DNA of 14,451 bases from an uncultured Collinsella sp. (GTDB taxonomy: Bacteria; Actinomycetota; Coriobacteriia; Coriobacteriales; Coriobacteriaceae), in assembly GCA_959601045.1 (NCBI GenBank), contig CAUGNZ010000036.1:1-14451 (forward strand), read 5' to 3'. Under the pieces are notes generated by a model. That model had not been told where the DNA came from. It searched no databases and worked only from the letters and a program-made list of their open reading frames with translations. The position numbers and the translations under genes were made by a program. Positions 1 to 5,399 of the stretch are shown one piece after another; position 1 is the first letter of the stretch, and every line of letters begins with the position of its first letter.

Positions 1-25
1 GCCCGTGGGTTATACCCTAAGAGCA

Positions 26-48
26 AACCACCCTTTTTAAGGGTGGTT
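26..48. other. Perfect 10-bp stem-loop upstream of the JetD-like gene
   Basis: AACCACCCTT (26-35) and AAGGGTGGTT (39-48) form a perfect stem with a 3-nt TTT loop. Neither side has a convincing T-run, so it is not a textbook intrinsic terminator. It could end a transcript arriving from the left or be part of a leader. A second, weaker stem (54-62 with 78-86, one G-U pair, 15-nt loop) lies just downstream. Confidence 0.5.
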
Positions 49-156
49 CTGATTGTGAGAACAGGTGGTGCAAGGGCGTTCTCGCAGATGTTTTGCGTGG
101 ATAGGCTCGTGCGTTGTACCATATGGACGTATATGTGTGCATATGAAAGGGGCCCC

Positions 157-2349
157 GTGGCCAAGACGGTATATTCCGATAATCAAAACAATGTCGATGC
201 TCTGGCTGAGCGTCTGAGCAGCCAGACATCGCTTTCTGCCGAGCGCGCCAAGCTGGTTGCCTACGACCTGCTCTGCCGCAAGGCGCTCAAGATTAAGTCG
301 AGCGCGCTGGCGCAGATTTTCCGCTCCGTCGATAAGGAATGCGACACCAAGGCGATGCGCGATGAGCTTATCGCGGCAAATATCGTGACCAAGATCGAGG
401 GCAGCGGCATTAACGGGCGCCCGGCATTCTATACCATCAATGTCGAGATCCGCGATGCCCAGGAGCAGCCTGCCGAGTCCGTCGAAGATTTTGTCGTCGA
501 GGATTCCGCTGACGTGCCTGCTGTGGAAGAAGCTGCTCCGCGTGAGCATGTCGATACCGATGAGTTGCTCGATGAGAACGTCGTGCGTGCCTTTACGGCC
601 AAGGCAGGACGCGGCGGTTTTGGCGGGGGTGGCAAGCGCGATGCGCAGCGCCGCGCCCAGCAGGAGCGCTTCCGTCGTGCCGTTGCTCAAAAGGGTGAGA
701 CGGATGCCGAGGCTGTTGAGAACGAGGTTGCTGCCGAGTCGCAGAGGCCCGCGAAGGAGCAAAAGCCCGTGGAGGCCCAGGAGCCCCAGCGTCGCCGTGG
801 TGCCCACTTTAAGGCTGCGCAGCAGGATGTCGCGCATGAGGTTGAAGAGCCTTCCGAGGCTGCAGACGATGTTGAGGAGTCTGCCAAGAAGGCTCCGGGT
901 TCATGCCGTCCCGGGCGTGGTTTTGCGAGGCGCGCGTATCCCGTAAGGCGTCAGGAGAAGGGCGAGCCGGCTCCGACCGCTCAGGCCGAGAAGGCCGAAC
1001 AAACCGAGAAAACCGTTGAGCCGGCGGCTCGCGAGCAGAAGTCTGTTGAGCCGCAGCTTGAGGTTGCTGCCGAGGCCAAGGGCGAGCAGCCTACTGATGG
1101 GCAGACGGAGCAGGGCGCGTCGAGCAGGCCTCGCCGCCGTCGCCATCGCGGGGGTCGCAGTTCCCGTGCCGAGACTGCAGCTGAGAAGACCACGCCGCAG
1201 GACGAGGATGCGAAGGCCGAGGTTTCTTCGGGGCAGCCTAAGCGCCAGCCGGCGAAGGAGAGCAAGTCCGATCGTCCGCAGAAGCAGGCGTCTATGCCGA
1301 AGCGCGAGCGCAATTCCCAAGGCGATTCTAAGCGCAGGTCTCAGAAGAAGCCGGAGTCTGCCACAGCAGATGCTGCTGCCCAGCAGCCCGAGTCGGCCGT
1401 CCACGGCGAGGTATCGGCGTTTGCCCTTGCCCGCGTTTTAGGCAGGCAGCTGCTCAAAGTTGTCCCTACGCCTACGGCGCTCTCTAAGATCAAGGAGCAG
1501 CAGACACAGATCGTAAAGGTCGAGGGCAAGGACGGCAAAAAGGCTCCGCAGCGCACTCAGCACAACGAGATGTCCAACCGCAAGATTGCCGAGGAAATCG
1601 CAATCATCCAGGCTTGGATCGAGCAAAACCGAGGTGCCGATACGCCGGTTGCCTCGCGCCGCCAGCGTGCCTACCAGATTTTTAACGACGAGAAGGCTTT
1701 TGACGGCAAGCACGGCGAGCGTCTAATTCGGCGTATGACCGAAAAGGGCATCAGCATGCAGGCGATTAAGGTCGCCCCCAACCGCCCCGTGCACTTTACG
1801 GGTTTCTTTACGCTGGGCGCCGATAAGCCGTTCATTATGGTCGAGAACCTGGACACCTATGACGAGATCGTCAAGCTCCTGCGCGGCCGCAAGCACGCTA
1901 AGCTCTTTGGCATCAAGGTGGGCGGCGTGATTTTTGGCGGCGGATGCAAGGCGAGCGTCTCGCATGCCCTGGACGATTATCTGGCTGAGATCGGCTATCG
2001 CTTTAACTACGTCTACTACGTGGGCGATATCGACCGCGAGGGCGCGCGCATCGTCGAGCAGGCTCGCAATGCCAATGTGGTTGAGATTCGCCTGCATGCC
2101 GGCATGTACCGCGCCATGCTCGCCGAGCATAAGCGTCGCGTGAAGGCTGGCGGCGAGTGCGAGCCCGCGGCTGCCAACCAGGGCGTGCCGCAGAACTTGG
2201 CGGCGACGATCAAGGATCTGCCCATGGTCACGCGCGTGCAGTTCCGCAATGTGCTGCGCGAGGGCGGGCGCATTCCGCAGGAGATTCTGATGACCGCCGA
2301 CTATCGGGATGGCGACTCGGGAAGCTTCGACCGCATGCTGAACAACTAA
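157..2349 (+). CDS. Orphan JetD-like (DUF2220) Toprim-domain protein with long charged low-complexity region
   Basis: The chosen start is GTG 157, preceded by GAAAGGGG (145-152), giving 730 residues. The frame stays open upstream to GTG 43, but that stretch has no RBS and crosses the hairpins. Residues 1 to about 95 look folded and perhaps winged-helix-like. About 97-414 is Ala/Glu/Lys/Arg/Gln-rich, with RGG-like (RGGFGGGG) and RRRRHRGG patches, and is probably disordered and nucleic-acid binding. About 415-730 is folded and carries the DUF2220/JetD C-terminal pattern: VENLDTY with E563, a Gly-rich VIFGGG strand, and GDIDREG with D624 and D626, which together make a Toprim metal site. The QE near the end (GRIPQEIL) also fits the family. 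JetD is the nuclease subunit of the Wadjet plasmid-defence system, but no jetA, jetB or jetC lies downstream and the usual JetD N-terminal domain is not apparent. It is therefore probably a nuclease of unknown role. The domain call is fairly sure; the function is not. Confidence 0.8.
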   Translation: MAKTVYSDNQNNVDALAERLSSQTSLSAERAKLVAYDLLCRKALKIKSSALAQIFRSVDKECDTKAMRDELIAANIVTKIEGSGINGRPAFYTINVEIRDAQEQPAESVEDFVVEDSADVPAVEEAAPREHVDTDELLDENVVRAFTAKAGRGGFGGGGKRDAQRRAQQERFRRAVAQKGETDAEAVENEVAAESQRPAKEQKPVEAQEPQRRRGAHFKAAQQDVAHEVEEPSEAADDVEESAKKAPGSCRPGRGFARRAYPVRRQEKGEPAPTAQAEKAEQTEKTVEPAAREQKSVEPQLEVAAEAKGEQPTDGQTEQGASSRPRRRRHRGGRSSRAETAAEKTTPQDEDAKAEVSSGQPKRQPAKESKSDRPQKQASMPKRERNSQGDSKRRSQKKPESATADAAAQQPESAVHGEVSAFALARVLGRQLLKVVPTPTALSKIKEQQTQIVKVEGKDGKKAPQRTQHNEMSNRKIAEEIAIIQAWIEQNRGADTPVASRRQRAYQIFNDEKAFDGKHGERLIRRMTEKGISMQAIKVAPNRPVHFTGFFTLGADKPFIMVENLDTYDEIVKLLRGRKHAKLFGIKVGGVIFGGGCKASVSHALDDYLAEIGYRFNYVYYVGDIDREGARIVEQARNANVVEIRLHAGMYRAMLAEHKRRVKAGGECEPAAANQGVPQNLAATIKDLPMVTRVQFRNVLREGGRIPQEILMTADYRDGDSGSFDRMLNN

Positions 2350-2400
2350 ATTCCGCTCTCCCGGGGCCTGTCGTGGCTTGGCCGTTGCATGCGGCTCGCT

Positions 2401-2433
2401 TTTCGGAACGGGGCTGACGGACACGTTCCGAAA
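2401..2433. terminator. Stem-loop after the JetD-like gene, possible terminator
   Basis: TTTCGGAACG (2401-2410) and CGTTCCGAAA (2424-2433) form a perfect 10-bp stem with a 13-nt loop, 52 bp after the stop codon. No T-tract follows on the plus strand, so termination is inferred from position and stem strength only. Confidence 0.4.
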
Positions 2434-2471
2434 TCTACCACCGTCGCTGTGCAGGGTGTCTATAAAGAGCC

Positions 2472-2701
2472 GTGGCCAAAAAACATCAAATATGAGTACT
2501 GATACTCTTTTAGTAGCAGTAATTTTGACCACATTTAAGGTGATTTGACGTGTCGATCGAGCAGATAAGCTGCCGTATCTCCTCAAGTGTTCATTAAAGG
2601 AAGACCTTGATGCGAATAAATCTCATTAAGATCTTCTTTTATTAACGAAAATAATGTAGCTACAACGGTGACAGTACTCATATTTGCCGTTTTTTGGCCA
2701 C
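2472..2701. repeat. AT-rich segment bounded by 30-bp inverted repeats (MITE-like)
   Basis: The 30 bp at 2472-2501, starting GTGGCCAAAAAAC and ending ATATGAGTACTG, recur inverted at 2672-2701 with only two mismatches. The enclosed ~170 bp are AT-rich against a GC-rich background and contain no credible ORF. Sequence just inside the two arms is also loosely alike when inverted (a GTAG..CA.TA.TTTT pattern), so the arms may be the best-preserved parts of longer repeats. No clear target-site duplication flanks it. It could be a non-autonomous mobile element or two oppositely oriented copies of an intergenic repeat. Confidence 0.6.
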
Positions 2702-2736
2702 AGTCCTTCGGAGGGTCCTCGAAAATAGTCCCGAGC

Positions 2737-2791
2737 CGGCACTTGGGGACGTTCCTATAATGCCGGCACTTAGGAGCGTCCCCAAGTGCCG
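2737..2791. repeat. REP-like long palindrome
   Basis: CGGCACTTGGGGACG (2737-2751) is perfectly mirrored by CGTCCCCAAGTGCCG (2777-2791). The stem continues inward through TTCCTA/TAGGAG with one G-U pair, giving about 21-22 bp around a 13-14-nt loop. The decamer GCCGGCACTT occurs at the left arm (2736-2745) and again across the loop (2762-2771), so an alternative fold is possible. GGGGACGTTCCT-type palindromes of this kind are often dispersed REP elements linked to REP-associated tyrosine transposases; no such transposase is in the window. Confidence 0.6.
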
Positions 2792-2807
2792 ACACCGCGT
2801 CTGCCTG

Positions 2808-3050
2808 CGGCGGCCGCGCCCCGCTGCATCGCTCCGCACCCTTGCGGGTTCGAATCCCTCCGCTTGGCGGCGTTGGCTCGATTTGCTTGACGTGAGGGGC
2901 TCTTGGCTGGTGTGGGACGGAGGGATTCCGCGTCCGCCTGGTCGGCGGCCGCGCCCCGCTGCGTCGCTTCGCTCCTTGCGTACTGCGCTGGAAAACGCTT
3001 CGCGTTTCCTCAGCTCCGCACCCTTGCGGGTTCGAATTCCTCCGCTTGCC
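2808..3050. repeat. Two diverged copies of a GC-rich repeat with tRNA T-arm-like ends
   Basis: CGGCGGCCGCGCCCCGCTGC occurs exactly at 2808-2827 and 2943-2962. Each copy leads into CTCCGCACCCTTGCGG followed by GGGTTCGAAT(C/T)CCTCCG (2846-2862 and 3028-3044), which matches the T-arm and acceptor side of a tRNA read on the plus strand. The second copy carries about 45 extra bases that include the small palindrome AAACGCTTCGCGTTT (2993-3007). Between the copies, GGGACGGAGGGATTC (2914-2928) exactly repeats the 3' end of the neighbouring tRNA-Gln (3105-3119). These look like tRNA-end fragments accumulated beside the tRNA gene. Confidence 0.55.
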
Positions 3051-3053
3051 CAC

Positions 3054-3090
3054 AAGAAAGCGCCCTGGGCCGTTATGGGCTTAGGGCGCT
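3054..3090 (-). terminator. Intrinsic terminator of tRNA-Gln
   Basis: On the minus strand, AGCGCCCT (3090-3083) pairs with AGGGCGCT (3066-3059), with further GCCC/GGGC pairing inside, and is followed by TTCTT. It starts about 10 nt after the encoded CCA end. Confidence 0.7.
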
Positions 3091-3099
3091 CAGTTTTAA

Positions 3100-3174
3100 T
3101 GGCTGGGACGGAGGGATTCGAACCCCCAACAGCCGGCACCAAAAACCGGAGTTCTACCGTTGAACTACGTCCCA
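3100..3174 (-). tRNA. tRNA-Gln (anticodon UUG)
   Basis: The 75-nt gene includes an encoded 3' CCA. The cloverleaf is clear: acceptor TGGGACG/CGTCCCA, D-stem GTTC/GAAC, anticodon stem CCGGT/GCCGG with a closing T-G pair, loop TTTTGGT giving anticodon TTG, T-stem GGGGG/CCCTC with loop TTCGAAT. The U1-A72 pair and discriminator G73 are typical bacterial tRNA-Gln identity elements. A promoter and an intrinsic terminator flank it, so it is a stand-alone transcription unit. Confidence 0.95.
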
Positions 3175-3205
3175 ATGTGTGGTGTTGCCCAAAAGCAACT
3201 CGTCT

Positions 3206-3234
3206 AGTTTACCTAATCTGCGAGGGCATCGCAA
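3206..3234 (-). promoter_or_regulatory. Promoter of tRNA-Gln
   Basis: On the minus strand TTGCGA (3234-3229) and TAAACT (3211-3206) are 17 bp apart, about 32 bp before the mature tRNA 5' end. The -35 box lies inside the last codons of the upstream peptidoglycan-binding gene (stop at 3213-3215). Assignment rests on box match and position only. Confidence 0.5.
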
Positions 3235-4118
3235 ACGCCGTCGAGTAGGCGTACGGCGAGCGTCTGCGCGTCGCTGGCCGTGAAGGTGCCGTTGTAGCGC
3301 GTCATGCCCGTGAGCTCAATGCGAATGCGAGCCGGCTTCTGCTGCGCGGCGACATTGGCGGTGCGGATGCGCTGGGCCAGGTTGTGGCACTCGGCGAGGG
3401 CAATCGTGGCGCGTGGCGCGGCGTCGGCGGGCAGCTCGTCGCTTGCGATCTCGAGCACCAGGTCAACGTCGGTTGGGACCTCGGAGTCGCAGAGCATCAT
3501 GCCGCTGTTGTCGGTCGTTGCCGTGGCGATGTTCCACATGCGCGAAGCAACGCTGCGTGCGATGGGGTCCTCACCGATAACGGCGATCTGGAAGCGCTCG
3601 AGCACGTTGGCGGCGCGAGCAAAACCGATGCGGGACTCGGCTTCGGTGACCGAGGGCTTGCCCTCCCACACATGGTGCAGGCGGTTGATGTAGGCGTAGG
3701 TGTCCTGGAAGGCCATGCCGTCGGCAAACAGGCCGACATTTTCCTGGAACTGCTGCAGGGCGGCCTCGGTATGCGGACCAAAGTAGCCGTCGTCTTCGCC
3801 ACAGGCAAAGCCCAAAACGTTGAGAGCGCGCTGCAGGGCCTGCACATCGGCGCCATGGAAATTGGGCATGCGCAGATACAGAGTGCGGTCGCCCAGCTTA
3901 TACGAGGCGTCGACCAGGGCGCTCCAACAGGGGATATCGACGGCATGACCGGCAGCAAGGCCGCTGTCGAGCCTGAAGGTGCTGACGGCCTGCTCGGTGG
4001 TGGTGCCAAAGCGCTTGTCGACAACCTCGGCGTCATCGATTGTATAGCCGAGCTGCAGAAGGCGGGACTGAACATCCTCGACGGCTGCTCCCTGCATGCC
4101 CGTGGTAATAGGTTCCAT
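3213..4118 (-). CDS. Cytoplasmic protein with two peptidoglycan-binding domains and CwlM-like layout
   Basis: The product has 301 residues. ATG 4118 is preceded by GAAAGGGG at a good distance. Two PG_binding_1-type modules are visible: about residues 5-70 (VQSRLLQLGY ... FGTTTEQAVSTFR) and 81-146 (VQALQRALNVLGF ... GYFGPHTEAALQQFQ). There is no signal peptide or membrane segment, which is odd for a wall-binding protein. The C-terminal ~140 residues match no domain I can name with confidence. DVDLVLEIASDE falls where an Amidase_3 fold would have its D-x-x-x-S-I-H-A-N strand, but the catalytic His and Glu positions are not evident. Mycobacterial CwlM has the same order, is cytoplasmic, and regulates MurA rather than cutting peptidoglycan. 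A similar role here is inference. A plain peptidoglycan-binding protein is the safe call. Confidence 0.8.
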   Translation of the reverse strand: MEPITTGMQGAAVEDVQSRLLQLGYTIDDAEVVDKRFGTTTEQAVSTFRLDSGLAAGHAVDIPCWSALVDASYKLGDRTLYLRMPNFHGADVQALQRALNVLGFACGEDDGYFGPHTEAALQQFQENVGLFADGMAFQDTYAYINRLHHVWEGKPSVTEAESRIGFARAANVLERFQIAVIGEDPIARSVASRMWNIATATTDNSGMMLCDSEVPTDVDLVLEIASDELPADAAPRATIALAECHNLAQRIRTANVAAQQKPARIRIELTGMTRYNGTFTASDAQTLAVRLLDGVCDALAD

Positions 4119-4147
4119 GAACGAACCCCTTTCGGCGTACCATTCGT

Positions 4148-4176
4148 ACTATTTTGAGCGTGTGTCGGATAGACAA
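4148..4176 (-). promoter_or_regulatory. Possible promoter of the peptidoglycan-binding gene
   Basis: On the minus strand TTGTCT (4176-4171) and AATAGT (4153-4148) are 17 bp apart, about 30 bp before the start codon. The -10 box matches consensus at four of six positions. No terminator is evident between the upstream synthase gene and here, so read-through is also possible. Confidence 0.35.
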
Positions 4177-4257
4177 CGCGAGACAATTTATAAACATGCA
4201 CTCAATAGTGTAGCAACTTGTACCCAAACTCGCTGCCCACAGGTTTTATGACCCCCG

Positions 4258-5283
4258 CTAGTTAAGACGCTCCACAAAGAAATCTGCCATTGAGAGGAAG
4301 AGCTCGCGCGCATGCGGGTCGAGCTCGACGCCTTCGATGGCGGCCTTGGCTTTGGCGGTCAGGTCCAGCGCGTAGGCGTGGGCGTAATCGATAGAGCCGG
4401 TCTGTTGGAAGATCTCCACAGCACGTGCAAGTTGCGCGGGGTCCTCGGTGCCCGAGGAAAGGATTGCCTCGACCTCGTCGTGATAACGCTCGTCTGACAG
4501 GGCGTGCACGGCGACAAGCGTGCGCTTGCCCTCGGTGATGTCGGTGCGGAAGTCCTTGTTAGCGGCCTCTTTGGTGCCGATCAAGTTGAGCAGATCATCT
4601 TGGATCTGGAAGGCAAGGCCCGTGTGCAGGCCAAAGGCGCGCAGCGCCTCAATCTGCTCCTCGCTGCCGCCGCCGATAATGGCTCCGGCGGCAAGTGGCG
4701 TGGCTCCGCTGTAGTACGCGGTCTTGTGCGTCGCCATGTCCAGATAATCGTCGACCGAGATGTCAAAGCGCCCATCGCGGACCCAGCCCAAGTCGAGCGC
4801 CTGGCCCTCGATGGTACGGACGATCATCTCGGTGAGCTCGTGGAGCACGCGGAGTTTCACGTCTGCCTCGAGCGTGGGGTCGTCGAGAACCGTCTTGGTG
4901 ACCATGGTGAGCGCTAAATCGCCGCAGTTGATGGCGAGTCCCGTGCCCTCGGTAAGGTGCATGCAGGGCTTGCCGCGGCGCAGTTGGCCGTTGTCGGCGA
5001 TGTCGTCGTGGATCAGCGCGCCCGACTGAAAGTGCTCGATGGCTGCCGCGGCGCTGCGGGCGCTCTCAAAGCTACCGCCCACTGCGGTCGCGGCGAGCAT
5101 GCAGATGAGCGGGCGGTGGCGCTTGCCGGCATTGGCCGTAAATGCCGAGAGCGGGGTATACAGGTAACGCTCGATATCGGCGGAAGTCGCCTGTCCGTCA
5201 AAAAACGTGGCCAGATAGTCGTTAATCTGGTCAAAGTGCTGGGCTAAAAAGCTGGTAAACGGACTGGACACGGGTTCTCGCAT
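4258..5283 (-). CDS. Polyprenyl diphosphate synthase
   Basis: This is a trans-isoprenyl diphosphate synthase that chains isopentenyl diphosphate onto allylic diphosphates, supplying quinone or carrier-lipid precursors in the cytosol. The 341 residues carry GKRHRP (53-58), the first Asp-rich motif HDDIAD (D93, D94, D97) followed by RRGKP (102-106), KT at 187-188, and the second region QIQDDLLNLIGT (D229, D230) with KDFRTDITEGK. The second motif reads DDLLN rather than the canonical DDxxD, as in a number of long-chain and actinobacterial members. Product length cannot be told from sequence. ATG 5283 has only a close purine run (AAGAAAGA), so the start is moderately certain. It lies 116 bp after the PTS gene on the same strand, and no clear terminator is seen in that gap. 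Confidence 0.9.
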   Translation of the reverse strand: MREPVSSPFTSFLAQHFDQINDYLATFFDGQATSADIERYLYTPLSAFTANAGKRHRPLICMLAATAVGGSFESARSAAAAIEHFQSGALIHDDIADNGQLRRGKPCMHLTEGTGLAINCGDLALTMVTKTVLDDPTLEADVKLRVLHELTEMIVRTIEGQALDLGWVRDGRFDISVDDYLDMATHKTAYYSGATPLAAGAIIGGGSEEQIEALRAFGLHTGLAFQIQDDLLNLIGTKEAANKDFRTDITEGKRTLVAVHALSDERYHDEVEAILSSGTEDPAQLARAVEIFQQTGSIDYAHAYALDLTAKAKAAIEGVELDPHARELFLSMADFFVERLN

Positions 5284-5399
5284 TCTTTCTTAGGTTGCAC
5301 TGTTGCATTATGCAGACAACATATTGCCACATTGGGGCGTCGAGCGCGGCGGTTGAAGACGATTGAGTCTTGCGGTCGCAAACGCGGTGAGGGGCTCGG

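Larger units (their letters stand above)
2350..3099. other. Gene-free, repeat-rich intergenic interval
   Basis: About 750 bp between the JetD-like gene and tRNA-Gln contain no ORF I would call a gene. The open frames here translate arginine- and proline-rich repeat DNA and tRNA T-arm sequence and resemble no protein family. The interval holds, in order, a hairpin (2401-2433), an AT-rich segment bounded by 30-bp inverted repeats (2472-2701), a REP-like palindrome (2737-2791), two copies of a GC-rich repeat (2808-3050) and the tRNA terminator (3054-3090). It looks like an accumulation site for small non-autonomous repeats next to a tRNA gene. Confidence 0.65.

Noticed and set aside
43..156. N-terminal extension of the JetD-like protein from GTG 43 or ATG 133
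   Set aside because: The extension spans two predicted hairpins and lacks an RBS, while GTG 157 follows GAAAGGGG at good spacing.
157..2349. Complete Wadjet (JetABCD) defence system
   Set aside because: Only the JetD-like C-terminal domain is present. No JetA, JetB or SMC-like JetC coding sequence occurs in the window, and the downstream 750 bp are non-coding.
1723..2586. 287-codon minus-strand frame opposite the JetD-like gene
   Set aside because: The plus-strand frame has clear Toprim motifs and an RBS. The antisense product has neither domain nor RBS.
2583..3248. Several overlapping open frames on both strands (up to 184 codons)
   Set aside because: They run through GC-rich repeats, the REP palindrome and the tRNA gene. 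Their products are Arg/Pro/Ser-rich, with strings such as GGIRTRKGAE that come from translated tRNA T-arms. They have no RBS or family similarity.
5356..5371. Small hairpin (AAGAC/GTCTT) between the PTS and polyprenyl synthase genes as a terminator
   Set aside because: It has only a 5-bp stem and no T-tract on the minus strand, too weak to call.
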